This document shows positions 23,830-35,903 of a stretch of 64,000 nt of DNA, in pieces. The position numbers and the translations under genes are program-made. Below the pieces are notes generated by a model, which searched no databases, was not told the DNA's origin, and saw nothing but the letters and a program-made list of their open reading frames with translations. Each line of letters opens with the position of its first letter. The stretch's first letter is position 1. The DNA comes from Odobenus rosmarus divergens (taxonomy: Eukaryota; Chordata; Mammalia; Carnivora; Odobenidae): the NCBI RefSeq assembly GCF_000321225.1, contig NW_004451009.1, positions 156,091-220,090 of the forward strand. The letters are read 5' to 3'.

Positions 23830-23950
23830 TCCCTGCAGACGCCGTTACGGTCTGGAATGCTGCTCCCGCCACCCCACTGTGCTCCTTCACCTGGGTCTCG
23901 TTCAAGACTCAGCTCGAAGGGAATTCCTCTGGACACATCTCCCTATTCCC
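23830..23950 (+). repeat. possible L2 fragment
   Basis: ggtctggaatgctgctcccg followed by tcaagactcagctcgaaggg resembles the LINE-2 stretch cctggaatgctcttcccc followed by tcaggtctcagctcaaatg. It is short and diverged. Confidence 0.4.
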
Positions 23951-25937
23951 AGCAACCAGGGTAAGCGCCCCACTGGGGTCCCGTGACACAGGCCCCCACA
24001 AACACACGGTCCACCTGCATGGCTGGCTTGAGGACTGGGCTGTTCGTCCGTGGACCTCCCAACTGCTGTCCCGCTTCCCCTTCACCCTGCGCAGCTCGTC
24101 CTGCCTCCTTCACCCCGTTTCCAAGCCACACGGCCCCACTGCAGCCTCACAGTCCCACTTGGAGAAGCGCTGTGGGGCCTCGGGTGATGTCAGCCTTCGC
24201 CAGCCTCGCTTAGAGCCCTCCTTACATCACGATTCGGGTCTGTGACCACTGCTTTTAGACAGGGACCACCTAAACTGTAGTAAGTTGGGGCTGGTGGTCT
24301 CTGACGGTGGCAGGAATGTTGTCCCAGGAGCTGACAACCCTCAGTGCATTGGGATGGACGCTCAGACCGAATGTAGCGCCATAGGGCTGAGCCGTTTCTT
24401 TGGACGTTAGGGCAGGTGTTTCGATGAGGTAGTGAAATAACATGAAAATAGTAAAGTTTTCAGTCATTATGAAAATATGACTAATGTCCCTTGTTTGTGA
24501 CTCACACTCACACCCTCATCATCCATACGCACGATTTCTGCCTCTGGGTTCACAGCCGCGCTTCTGTTGGGACTTCACCCCCCTCCCAGCCTGGGCCTCC
24601 CCCACACTGAGCATGTCGTCCGAAAGCTCAAGCTTCTTCCATCTCCTCTCATGACCACTTGAGCTCATTACTCACCGTTCTCCTGTCCCTGCTGTGTTTG
24701 CTGTGGGGGTGTGGACTCACCGCATCCTCTGGATGAAGTCTCCTTGACCTTTGCATCATTGTTGCATCCATTTGGCCCCAGAAACCTGAAGGAAAGCATC
24801 AGGGTCAGGGGATTTGTGTGCTGGGCCTTCAGGGACCCCCTCTTCATGCTGTGAAAGCACCATCTGCTGGAAGCGGGGCTGCTCCCGCGAGCTCATTAAT
24901 GCGTCTGCCGCATTTGCAGACCTGGATATTCTCCAGCGGCGTGCTGCCACACGGGGACTCCTCCAGGTGCCGGCTCTGCATGCTGTGGGGTGTGGCGCCC
25001 GCGTCCGCTGGGACATCTGCAGCACCAGTCCGCCCAAGGGCTTGACCTGGCCTCCCCCCCAGGCCCTGCAGGACCCCGCGGTGAGAAGGCTATGGGTTGT
25101 GCAATCGGCCCGGCCCCAGTGATCCCCTCACTGGGCAGAGGGACCAGAGCTCCCTCTGCTAGGTGACTCATGCTCTGTCTTTCATCTCGCCAGACAGGGT
25201 TTTGTCTGTAGCTGCCTCAAAATACTCTTTCCATTTCATCATAGTTTAATATTTTATAGGCTTGTGCTCTTCAACAAATAATTAAAACCATCCCTAACCT
25301 CCTGGGGCAGGAGTCCACTGAGGAAAGGCTAACGAGATATTTCTGGACATCGCACACGACTGTCGTACATGCCATTTACATTACTCACCCGATGTCCAAG
25401 TTCCACATATGAACGTAAAAGGAGGGGGTTATTACCAAACGATTATAAAAAGACACAATTAAAACATTCAAAGTAGTTACTAATAAGAGCATTTTGCAAA
25501 CATGACTAAATCAGATGGTTTTAATTCATTCATTGCAGAATAATAATTAGAATTAGGTGGATTGAATCAGAACCTCAGAACAAAGTGTATTCTCTGCTCC
25601 CATGAATCTCTGACGTTTTAAATAGTTTCTACACTCGAGTCAGCACCATTCCCAAGGTGGAGTTTCCTTACATGAGAACAAAAAGACTAGTTCCACTGTT
25701 TTAAACATCCTATAAATATTTGTCTGACACAGATGTGTTTGACAGTCACCCAGAAACACCCCAAAGTATGAGCCGTTTGCTCCTTGAAGACACCGCACGG
25801 GCTCAGCACACGACTTGTGTATCCATTCCCTGCAGAATCCCAGCACATTCTTCACAGCAGCTGCTTGAACTCACAACGCTCCCCAACACAACCCCACAGA
25901 ACCGAACACAGCAACCAGACTCGGTGTCTCTTATAAT
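23951..25937. other. single-copy DNA, GC-rich then AT-rich
   Basis: No gene was recognised. 24750-25170 is GC-rich with overlapping frames on both strands. From 25.2 kb the composition falls into the AT-rich L1 block. Confidence 0.45.
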
Positions 25938-26570
25938 AAGGTACATTGAGGTCTAATCTACACACTGGGTAATGCACACACCTCAAGTGTACAGTTCGAC
26001 AAGTTCTGATGAATGAGCGTGCCGAAATCACCACCACCATCAAGACTCAGAACATGCCCGCAACACCAAGATTCCCACATGTCCCACCACCTGGGCCCCA
26101 GGCAGATACTGACTCGCTCATTGTCGCTACAGCTTTTGCTTTCTCCTTCTCTAGAATTCCCATAAGTTTAATTATTCAATATGTGACCTTTCAGTTGTTC
26201 TTAACTTTAGGAGCTTTATTGATGTGTCCTGTGGCCCATCCTTTAGATCACAAACACTCTAACAGGTGGGTGATGCTGCCTCACGTGGTTTCAATTTGTG
26301 GATTCCTCACATGTAATGATGTGGGGCACTTGTTCATACATTTATTTGTCACCCATCATCTATCTTGTATGATGAAAGGTCAGTTAAATATTTTGTCCAT
26401 TTTTAAATGGGCTGTTTTCTTACCGTGAGTTTTGATAATACTATTTATATTTGGATACAAGTCTTTGATCAGCTACATGGTTGACAAACAAGTTGTCCCA
26501 GTGTGGGGCTTATCTTTTTATTCTTTTAGCCTTAGAAAGGCAGTTGATTTTAAAGTAATTAGAAACTGTA
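25938..26570 (-). repeat. old L1 (L1M type), antisense
   Basis: aaggtacattgaggtctaat, caagtgtacagttcgacaag, caccaccaccatcaagactc and cacatgtaatgatgtggggc, then ttttgtccatttttaaatgg and ttggatacaagtctttgatc, are the reverse complement of old L1 3' UTR and ORF2 C-terminal text. No frame is intact. Confidence 0.7.
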
Positions 26571-28012
26571 ATTGATATTTTCAGAGAAGATACTGCCTCT
26601 GTGAAATGGGAGTAGGCCTAGTGTAAGGCAGGAAAAAACCAGAGGATGTGGAGAAACCCCAAACTGAAACACAGTAATAGGAATTCCAGTTCCAGACTGA
26701 CACACAGAGAGCTTAGATAACCGTCTCCTCTTCACAACAGTAAAATTCTGGAAGAAAATGGAAAGTCAGCAACTTTGCTTAGATCCATCAGAGAATGGAG
26801 GTCACAGGAAACGCCTCCACCCTGAAATCTGAAGACGCAGGTGCATCCAGACTTACAGAGACACAGGCTGCAAGCTGGTGGGAACGCCTAAGTGGTAGTT
26901 TGGACAAACTGCATTGCAGGAGTGGAGTGTGGATGGGCATGAAGGCGAAAGCCCCTGGGGACGGTCTCCGGGAGAGGACTCCCACATTCATGGGTTTTAC
27001 CTCCCAGATCCCCCAGCTGTTTGTGATGAAGAGCCAAGAAAGAGCCCTTGTGTGGTGGCAGAAGGAGGGGAAAAGAAATGATTTTGCAATGTGCACAGAG
27101 AGATTGTCACAACAAAAGTGTGTAGTCCAGGGAAAAGGACTCCCTGCCCTGCCTGGAGGCTGGTGGTACTAGACTCCAGCCCCCTCCTGCCCCCCGGGCT
27201 AAGTTAAGGCAGGAAAAAGCCAAGATTCGTATGAAGGGAAGAGCCCAGGGGCAGGAGCACAGTACACGTGGAAAGTCAACAAAAAAGTAAATAAATAAAA
27301 TGCTTCCCCTCCCCACGCTGTACTGGGCAGGTGGGGCACCCCTATATGACAGTTGATTTCAGCCTGAAGACTAGCTGAGGAGAAGGTCTTAGAGAGATGA
27401 GCACGAAGACATGGAGGAATGGGAGGTCCTGGGACCGCGGCCGCAGGGGCTCAGCCAAGCCCACGTCCTAGCCGACTCCTACTGAAGGCTCACCGCACAG
27501 CTCGTTATGTCCACTGTAACCCAGCCAACCAGTGCCAAGAGACCAGCAACAGCATGGTGTGAAGAGAATTAGCACGCTAACCAGAGGCAGATATGCCGAG
27601 AGTTTAGGGATTACCAGACCAGGACTGTAGGATGATGGTGATTCATACACTAAGGCTCTATTTTAAATAAAAGTATGCAAAATACAAGAAAAATGGCTCA
27701 TATAAGCTTAGGGATGGAGACTCTAAGAATGTATCAAAAAGTACTCCTGTAAATAAAAACACTGGCCATACCAGAAATAAAGAAAGCCCCCTGGGCCCAT
27801 CGGTGGACAGGACACAGCTGAGGAATGGGTCAGTGACTTGAAGGTATGTCAATAGAAATTTCCCAACTGAAATGCAAACAGAGAAAATAATTTAAAAAAA
27901 AACAGAACAGTGTATAAAAGAATTGCAGGACAACTTTAAAATGTTTAACAAACATATCATTGTAATACCAGAAGGAGAAATAATGGAGCTCAGAAGTCAT
28001 TACAGCCAAGAA

Positions 28013-28268
28013 TCCCTAATCATCGGGGATACAAATCAAAACCACAGTGAGATACCACCTCACACCTGTCAGAATGGCTAAAATCAACAACACAGGAAAC
28101 AACAAGTGTTGGAAGGAAGTGGAGAGAGGGGAACCCTCGTGCACTGTTGGTGGGAATGCAAGCTGGTGCAGCCACTCTGGAAAACAGGGTGGAGGTTCCT
28201 CAAGAAGTTAAACATGTACCTACCCACAATTCAGTAATCGCACTACTGGGTATTTACCCAAAGGAAAA
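28013..28268 (+). mobile_element. internal carnivore L1 ORF2 fragment inserted in the older L1
   Basis: The stretch from gggatacaaatcaaaaccac through cacctgtcagaatggctaaa and tgcactgttggtgggaatgc to ctgggtatttacccaaagg is the near-canonical 3' part of L1 ORF2 and is clearly less diverged than its host. It ends in aaaggaaaaaaag with no 3' UTR. The host text (catta, then tttaatgacag) resumes after it. No clean TSD was found. Confidence 0.7.
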
Positions 28269-28350
28269 AAAGACTCTTGAAATTTAATGACAGAAAACAA
28301 ACCACAGATCCGGGAAACTTAGAGAATAATACCCAACAGGATAAACACTG

Positions 28351-28402
28351 AATACACACATACACACACACACATATACACATACATACGTATACACACA
28401 CA
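28351..28402. repeat. (CA)n with TA interruptions
   Basis: Alternating cacaca and tacata units make a dinucleotide microsatellite inside the L1 relic. Confidence 0.9.
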
Positions 28403-29172
28403 CTTTGGCATAAGGCAAGTCATATTTAAACTATAGAAAGACAAGAGAAAATCTTTAAATAAATCAGAGGTTAAAAAAAAAAAAAACCTAAACAGGAACA
28501 AGCATATAAATTATAACTAAATTTTCCTCAGAAACCACACAAGCAAGAAGAGAGTAGAATGAAATATTAGAAGTGTAAATACAAAAAGTTCACCAAACTA
28601 GAATTCCATATACAGAAAAATTATCCTTCTAAAGTAATGTAGCAATAGAAAATGTCTTGGAGAAACCAAAACCAAAGGAAGGCTCATGGATGTGCCCTCA
28701 GAGAAGGACGGTAAGTGAAGGTAATGTGCGATCCTTTATTTTTCTTATTTTTAAGTGATCTAAAAGATAATGTGTTTACATTGTAACATTAGTAGCAACA
28801 ATCTATCAGGCATCAATGGCATGTAGATAATGAATGTTATATAAATGGCCCAAGTACAGCCCAGGTGCAGGGAGATATTGGGAATACTTTGTTACAAGAT
28901 GCCTATACCACCCATGAAGTGGTCCAGTGGTATTCATAGATTTATATTCAATGAAAATTCATGTTGCAAACTCTAAGACATCAAATAAAAATTTAATTAA
29001 AAAATTTATAAAAGAAGTATAAATAATATATTAAGATAGGAGATAAAATCAGATCATAAAATGCTCAATTAAAACCAGAGAGAGCAGAAAAGTAGAAAAA
29101 AATAGAAATAAAGAACAAATACAGTAAAGAGGAAATAGCTAGAAACATAGCAGATATTAATCCAACTATGCT

Positions 29173-29398
29173 AGTAATCAATCACTTTAATTTTTTTAAG
29201 ATTTTATTTATTTATTTGAGAGAGAGAGTCAGAGAGAGAAAGAGAGAGCACGAGAGGGGGGAGGGTCAGAGAGAAGCAGACTCTCCCGAGTGGGGAGCCC
29301 GATGCGGTACTCGAACCCAGGACCCCAGGATCATGACCTGAACGGAAGGCAGGTGCTTAACCGAGCCACCCAGGTGCCCCAGTCATCAATCACTTTAA
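29173..29398 (-). mobile_element. CAN-SINE, antisense, 18-bp TSD
   Basis: The body (29191-29380) runs from the tail ttttttaagattttatttat, through a gagaga-rich stretch and the reverse B box ctcgaacccagg, to the head cgagccacccaggtgcccc. The duplications agtaatcaatcactttaa (29173-29190) and agtcatcaatcactttaa (29381-29398) differ at one base. The interrupted L1 reads on across the site. Confidence 0.92.
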
Positions 29399-29965
29399 AT
29401 GTGAATGGTTTAAATACACCAGTTAAAAGAGGAATTGTAAGAATTGATGATAAAACAAAATCTAATGATATGTAGTCTATGAGAGATCCACTTTAAAAGT
29501 AAGAACTTTCATAGATTAAAAATAGGAGGATGGGGAAAGATACACCATGGAAACACTAACCAAAGGACTGTTGGATTGGCTACACTGATTTTAGAGAAAG
29601 CAAACTTCACAAGAAAAATTGGGGGAAATAAGGAAGGACGTTAAATCATGGTAAAGGAGTCAATTTCCAAGAAGTCACGGCACCCCTCAACATGGATGCA
29701 CACAAGAACGCCTCCAGATGCGTGAGGCAAATCAGACACAAGTGCAAGGAGAAGCGACGCCCTATTAGGCTGGAAAAGCATCGACGTCTCTTCACACCTG
29801 ATAAATTACAAAAGCATCAGCCCGCTTAGAGCTGGCCTGCCCAGAACCGTTGATCAACTTGACCTAATTAACACTCATAGAATACTCCATCCAACAAGCT
29901 CACATGGAGCGTTCCCCAAAATACACCATATGTCGGTCCATAAAACAAAACTGAACAATTCTTAT

Positions 29966-31379
29966 TTTAGTTTAAAAAGTCTTTGTATCTGTTTTTACCC
30001 TGCACAAATGCAGGTGACACAGATTGCCCATAATTGCCATCAAAACATGTAAACTTAAAAACTGAGAATCTGAAGTCTTACAATCTCCCACAGGGTTCAC
30101 GGTCATGCACTCCATGAAATCCATCCCGCAGCATCAGGGGAGAGCCTCACCATAACCCAAGTGCCCAGGACCCACAGCCACGTCCCTTCCATTCTCTGAC
30201 AGGTGCACCCGAACTGTCCACAAAGCAGCTCACGGTCCACGTCAGTGGATCCGGGAAGCAGCTAGGAACCAACATACTTCTTAAGTCTAAATGTGGTTCT
30301 ACCTCTTTATCTTGTTAAATCCCCTTCTGTGAAAGTTTAAAGTTTTAATATGGTTATATTTAACATGAATATAAATCAAGTTTTTGACATAATCTCTTCC
30401 ATATTCATCTGGCGTTTTAAGACTTTCATCACATTTGTTCCCTAAGTCCTGAGGGAAACAAAAGCACGACTTCTAATCTAGAATAGGCTAATGATCTTTA
30501 TTATGAGTTAAATTTAGAATTTTATAACAAAATAATGATGGTCTGTTCATCTAAACATTGATTTTTAAAATCCCCTTAATGTATGTGAATTAGGGTACAA
30601 AGTTTATTCCCAATATACAGCTTGTATGTGTTTTCGTTTTTGGAAGCAGGGTTCAGGGCTTATCTAGGATCCTGCTTGCATCAGCCCTACACACCCCAAG
30701 ATCACAGGTCCACTGCGTGGACAGTGAGACCCGCCGAGCCTGCTGAGGGAGGGTTCCACGGGACTCTGGTACACAGACACGGATTTGCTACAGTCAGTGC
30801 CACCGAGCTCCTCCTTAAGTCTGTGCTCCTGCTGAGCCAAAGCAAGGGTAATGGAGTGCCAGTTTTTTAGGCTAAAATTACACGAATCTTTTGCAGAGAG
30901 CCTTCATCGTCCAGTCTGTAATGGCGCCGTGTGCCTCTTCCCATCACTGGGCGCTGCCAGCCTCTCGCACCATTTGCAAGCTCCCGCCAAGCCCTCTGGT
31001 GTCAGACCCCTGGGAAAGTGTACAGAGAGTGGGGGGCCAATGGCGGGACAGTCTGTGGCATTGGCTGGAGTGTTGCACCTGTGCCGTGAGGCCCAGGGGC
31101 TGGTATGCTAGCCGGACCGCGTGCTCACGGACGGGTCTGCATCCCAGTGCAGGCACTTGCGGGGGCACGGCTGCCCCTCGGCCGAAGACGATGGGGGCGC
31201 CGCACTGGCACTCTGTCTCCGTAGCCGAGGGGACTGACCGGTCTCCCAGTCTCTTCTCCTCTCCTTCGGGGATCCCAGCTGCCCAGTGTTGCGTTATGCA
31301 GTGTTGGCCCACAGGTCCTGGCTTCTGTTCATTTTCTTAAGTCTCTTCCTTCTCTTTTCTTCAGCTGGCCTCTGTCCAG
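29966..31379. other. single-copy DNA, AT-rich then GC-rich
   Basis: No gene was recognised. 30300-30620 is AT-rich. 30880-31320 is GC-rich with moderate CpG (for example cctcggccgaagacgatggg) and overlapping 122-149 codon frames on both strands, none with a family resemblance. Confidence 0.45.
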
Positions 31380-32345
31380 GGTCCCTCTCCTGTCACCTCC
31401 GTTCTGCTATTAAAGTCATCTTGTGACTCTTTCCACATTGTATTCTTTAGTTCCAAAACTTCCATTTGATATATATATTTAATTATTTCTGTTATTTAAT
31501 TATTATTCCATTTATCTGTTGATAATTCTTATATTTCCACTCATTTCAAGTGTTTTTTCTTCCTTTTATCTCAATGAGCACAGTTACAATATTTGTTGTT
31601 TCCAACATTTGAATCATCTCGAAGTTGGCTTCTTTTCCTGGTCTTTTCTCTTGACAGTGGGTCTCATTTTCTTGTTCTTTGTATATTAAGTAAGTTTTTA
31701 TTGTATGCTGGACATTGTGAATGTTATCTTGTGTAGACTTCTGGTTATGTCTTCATCTTCTTGAAACTGTTGTTAGTTTTGTTTTAGGGAGCTAACCACC
31801 TGGTTAAATTCAGTCCATAATTCTCTCTCACTTGTTGTGAGCAATGATTCAAATGAAAGTTTAATTCTCTGAGTCCTGGCTATGCTGATTTGGGTCCGTT
31901 CCGTGCATGCCTAAGTCAGATTTCAGGCTGAGACTGGTGTGGGTTTACACAAAGAATAAGGAGCCCTTCAGCCTCCACAGGCTTCTATCCATGCTTCCTC
32001 CACCAGGAAGGCAGCTTGGATTCCACCAGAGTCTTAGCTTCCATGCAGCTGCAATTTTGAGCTCCCAGTGGCTCGCCTTTAAGTTTCACTGATCTTTTAT
32101 TCTATGGGTTCTATCTTCTCTTGAGCCTTTCAATGTTCTTTTTTTCAACATTTCTCCACTTGGTTCTCTTCTGTTTCCTCCATATTTGCCTCTTTTACTC
32201 TAAATCCATAAGGGTGTTTGTAAAGCTGTTTTACAGTCTCTTACTGGTCAATCTAACATCTGTGTTTCTCTTTACTGCTTCACAGAACACATTTTCCTGC
32301 TTCTATGCCCAACTAGTGATTTTTTAAAATTGTTTATCCATTTTG
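31380..32345 (-). repeat. old L1 (L1M/HAL1-like) 5' part, antisense
   Basis: ttccaaaacttccatttgat, caatgagcacagttacaata, ttgtatgctggacattgtga and atctaacatctgtgtttctc are landmarks of the antisense 5'/ORF1 part of old L1s. Two similar stretches (31560-31760 and 32200-32345) suggest a duplicated or composite relic. Confidence 0.6.
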
Positions 32346-32519
32346 ATTAGATTAGGGACATAGCAAATGCTTCTCGGTAAAAAGCATGGGTTGTTTCTCC
32401 TTCCTCTAAGAGTGTTGAGTTCTTCAAGGGACCAGCGGTGCACATGCGACATGACTCGGGCTGCTCACTACCAGTCGGGAGTTGGAAATTATGGACTTCT
32501 GCATCCCGCACCCTCGTGT

Positions 32520-32990
32520 CTCTGCTTCCCCGGTGTCTTCCCTCCCAAAGCCGAAGCCAAGGCGAGGGCCTTCAAGGAAGCAGTGCTGGGCAGTGCCCAC
32601 ACCCGCACGTACCACCCACTTCCTGTGGTGTAGGACACTGCCCCTCTGACAGCAGGACCAGTCATCTCAAAAGTGTGCTGCTGGAGAAACAAACTTGACC
32701 GCTGTGTGGCCACCGAGGTCACCCTGACCAGTGGCCACAGAGAAGATGGAGATGGACACACAGCACTGTGGTCACTATGGGTGTCAAGGCCGGCAAGCAC
32801 ACGATCTGTCTAGGACATTGAAGCGGCCGAGGTCAATGCTCCCATCGAGTCCAATGGAGAGAAGAAGGTACATCTTCAAATGGCTCCTGATGATGAGCTT
32901 GGGATGTTGCAAATGGAATTGGGATTGCCTAAACTGAGTCCAGCTAGCTAATTCTAAATATAAACACTTTTGCCATTAAAAAAAAAAAAA
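32520..32990 (+). pseudogene. RPL23A: processed pseudogene of ribosomal protein L23a
   Basis: The functional gene encodes uL23, a 60S ribosomal subunit protein. Seen here: from 32542 the frame reads PPKAEAKARAF, like the lysine-rich N-terminal tail. Further on, gaaacaaacttgac matches the NKLD segment, and a stretch near 32780 reads like VDVKANKH. The C-terminal part reads like the NGEKK and LAPD segments and ends IGIA at a stop (32930-32932), where the family ends IGII. The 3' UTR (aaactgagtccagctagcta) also matches my memory of the gene. There are no introns, and a 13-base poly(A) lies at 32978-32990. Frameshifts and a deletion of about 17 bp before the DIDVAK-like segment make it non-coding. 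A possible TSD is aagagtgtt at 32408-32416 and 32989-32997, but that would leave about 120 unexplained bases upstream. Confidence 0.88.
32978..32990 (+). other. poly(A) tail of the RPL23A pseudogene
   Basis: Thirteen A residues directly follow tttgccatt at the end of the L23a-like 3' UTR. This marks the 3' end of a reverse-transcribed mRNA copy. Confidence 0.85.
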
Positions 32991-33499
32991 GAGTGTTATG
33001 GTTGGGCAAGTAGCTGATTCACTGGTAGATCCACCGCGGCAGCTATGGCTTCACGGGCACCGGTCTATAGTAGTTACCACCAGACGTGGCATTTACGGGG
33101 TCCCCACTACAGTCCGAGGGTGTCTCGAGGTCTGTCCACTTATACCACGTGCATCCATCTTTATCAAAATCCCAAAAAGTCTTCAGGTTGGGTTATACTA
33201 CTTGCCAGGTGTGGTAATTTTATTATTTTATGTAAAGTGAGACGTAATTTTGACTTTTGAAGATATAATTTATACTCGTTCGTACAACATTTAGAAAGTG
33301 AAACTAGAGATCACACATCGTTATCTCAACTCATATAGATTAGAGATGGAAATACCACTTATTTCTAATCACGCCATATTATATTTCATCTACTGCCATA
33401 CCTAAGCCCCCAACCTGACCCCAGCAATATTGTCTTTCAGGAAATCCATCATCATAAAGTTTCACCTATAAATAGTATTGTATGTATTCTTAAAACATA
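32991..33499. other. single-copy DNA, nothing recognised
   Basis: Mixed composition that becomes AT-rich. No gene or named repeat was recognised. Confidence 0.45.
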
Positions 33500-34460
33500 A
33501 GCTCTATTTTAAATTTAACCAAAATATTGTTATCATACCTTAAAAATTAATAATCAATATTTTCCAATGTTCTGTCGGTGTTCAAACTTTCACTTATCTT
33601 GCGTCACGTGTTTTTAATACTGATGATTGAATTAAGGTCTGACTAAGATCCACATATCATTACTGGTTGATACATCTCTCAAATCTCTTTTATTTCTAAA
33701 TAAAATTTCTAAATTAAATCTCTTTCATTTTTTCCCCAGGCATTGAAGAAACTGGGTTGTCTGGGTTAGCCATTCTCTACAGCCTGAATGTTGGTGATTG
33801 CACCGTATGGTACCTTTATAGGCTCCTCTGTCTTCTTTTCTCCCTGTGGGTTGACAGTTGTATATAGAGACCTGATCAGGTTCTATTTTGATTTATTTGA
33901 CATTATAAAAGATGGATCATTTTTATCCAAAGAAGACACAAAATGTCCAGCTGCCTCTTTCGGTGTTGTGAGCAGCCACTGATGGTTAAAATCCTGCTGG
34001 ATTAATTCATCAGGCTTCACAAAAGCATCGTATCATATCCTCCTTCCTCCTTCAGCTCACATGCTGCCATAAAAGGAGACCCCAGTCTGTGATTGGCTAA
34101 CATGCAGTGAGCCCAAGAAAGGAAAGATAACTGCTGGATTTTCTTTCTATATGATTTTACCATTTTCAAAAAAATGCGTTAGTCCATTAGCATCCTAGAA
34201 TTGGGACCAGTTAGTTGGTCAGCTGGAACTTGCTCTGTTTATTCCCACAATCTTTTGGCACTACCCCTGCTGTCTTGGTTGTGTCTTTGCTGGTACAAGG
34301 TCCAGATGGTCCAGGCTCCTCTGAAGCATGTCTTACTCTGGGTCTAGACACAGCAATTCTTCCAGGAGCCTGACTCCTTCTAGTGGGAAATGGTATAGCA
34401 GGACCTCAGTTTGGGCACTAGAGGTGCTCATTACCACTGAACAAAATTAAGGGGCTCTTT
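33500..34460 (-). repeat. old L1 3' UTR (L1M type), antisense
   Basis: tactggttgatacatctctc, gttggtgattgcaccgtatg, gacctgatcaggttctattt, gctggattaattcatcaggc and ctgctgtcttggttgtgtct follow the antisense 3' UTR of old L1Ms. It is strongly decayed. Confidence 0.6.
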
Positions 34461-35274
34461 TTTAAATATAAAATACATCATGAGTTCATTTTGATGTAGC
34501 CAGTTACACTCATAATTCTGGGTTGTACTAAAGCTCTCATATCTTACATGTGTGCTTCCTTTATCCCATGCCAAGAAACTTGGCTCAAATAATACTGTAA
34601 ATGGCAGAATGAAATAATATATAACTACTAATTTTCCTTATCCCACAATACCACGCCCAAAGGTCTTAGAATAACAATGTCAACATGCTTATCCAACAAT
34701 ATGATTAAACAAAAAACTATTAGCTTTTTATAGTTCTTTTTATCCTCAGTATGTGCTTTACAAAGAACATACAATATACTGTGGTTTTAGAGTCATTGGA
34801 ATATTTTTTCTATGTGTATTTCACCAACTATATGCACATTAATATTCATTTGTTTCCTTTTGTGCTTGGATTTTGAGAAATTGAACTGTAAAGATCTATT
34901 AGCTTTTTATGCTTATGTAAATAATTTGTATGACGCCAAAGTCAAATGTACAAAACAAGTTATATTCAAAGAAGTCTGTGCTGTTTTAAGATAAAAGGTA
35001 TCATGACATACCCACTCCCCTATCGCTGCCTTCTCTTCAACAACACTTCAAAAATTCTCTAGTTTATTAGAGGGAGATGCATATGTATTGACATCCTTCT
35101 GTTTTTAGAACAGTGGTAACTTGTATACTGTTTTCCATACTGACACTTGGTTTTAATGCCAAAAAAGACTATGCAGCATAAAACCATAACCCAAAACATT
35201 TCATTTAGCTCACATTCATGGAAGACCACCTGCGTGGAGAGGTGAGTAATTCAGCAATAATTCAGTGATAGTGT
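34461..35274. other. AT-rich DNA, nothing recognised
   Basis: AT-rich, with no frame above 60 codons and no recognised repeat. Confidence 0.45.
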
Positions 35275-35450
35275 TGCATCGTGGAATGTCTCCTCTGTGC
35301 CAGGTATTTTATATACTTTATCTCGTTTACTTCTCAAAATGATCTCATCAAGCAGGAATTATTGTCTCTGATTTAAAGATGACAAACTGATTCTCAGATG
35401 CAACTTTCTCCAGGTCACACACCTAGAAAGCCGTGGTTTGTCTTACTCAA
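35275..35450 (-). repeat. MIR, antisense
   Basis: ctctgtgccaggtattttat, actttatctcgtttacttct, atttaaagatgacaaactga and ccaggtcacacacctagaaa follow the reverse MIR consensus over most of its length. Confidence 0.7.
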
Positions 35451-35692
35451 CACCCGTGTCCTCTGTAAGGCGTGTGTGTGTGTTCAACATCTCTAATTAA
35501 TACTGCAGGTTTACAATTAAAGACCATTGCACTGCCTTCCTAGCACAGAGCTGGCCATTTGTTGCCGTAAAAACTGATTTGCTACTTGAACAATTTTCAT
35601 CATCTTAACCAAAGACATTCTATTTTTGATCATGTATAAAATGACTCACACCAGACGATCCTGCACACTTGGCAATTTCCAAGAAAGAAAAT

Positions 35693-35903
35693 AAAAGTTT
35701 TTTTTTTAAGGATTTTATTTATTTTTCAGAGAGAGAAAGAAAAGCCTGACAAGAGAGGGAGAAGCAGAGGGAGAAGCAGGCTTCCCGCTGAGCAGGGTTC
35801 CCGATGTGGGCCTCAATCCCAGGACCCCGAGATCATGACCTGAGCCAAAGGCAGATGCTTAATGATCTGAGCCACCCAGGTGCCCCAAAAGGTTTTTTTT
35901 TAA
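35693..35903 (-). mobile_element. CAN-SINE, antisense, 17-bp TSD
   Basis: The body (35710-35886) shows gattttatttatttttcaga, agcaggcttcccgctgagca, the reverse B-box region cctcaatcccagg, and the head ctgagccacccaggtgcccc. The flanks at 35693-35709 and 35887-35903 (aaaag, a T run, then aa) differ at one base. The B box has decayed (tcaatcc), so the copy is probably transcriptionally dead. Confidence 0.88.

Larger units (their letters stand above)
26575..29965 (+). repeat. old L1 (L1M/HAL1-like), sense, 5' region to ORF2 start
   Basis: The left third reads like an L1 5' region. 27780-28000 and 28270-28720 carry ORF1-region landmarks (gtgacttgaaggtatgtcaa, taataccagaaggagaaata, accacagatccgggaaactt, ctcagaaaccacacaagcaa, aactagaattccatatacag). 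From 29150 it enters the ORF2 endonuclease region (atgtgaatggtttaaataca, gggaaagatacaccatggaa, tcacatggagcgttccccaa). It stops near 29965, so most of ORF2 is missing. It is interrupted by a foreign L1 piece, a CA repeat and a SINE. Confidence 0.75.
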
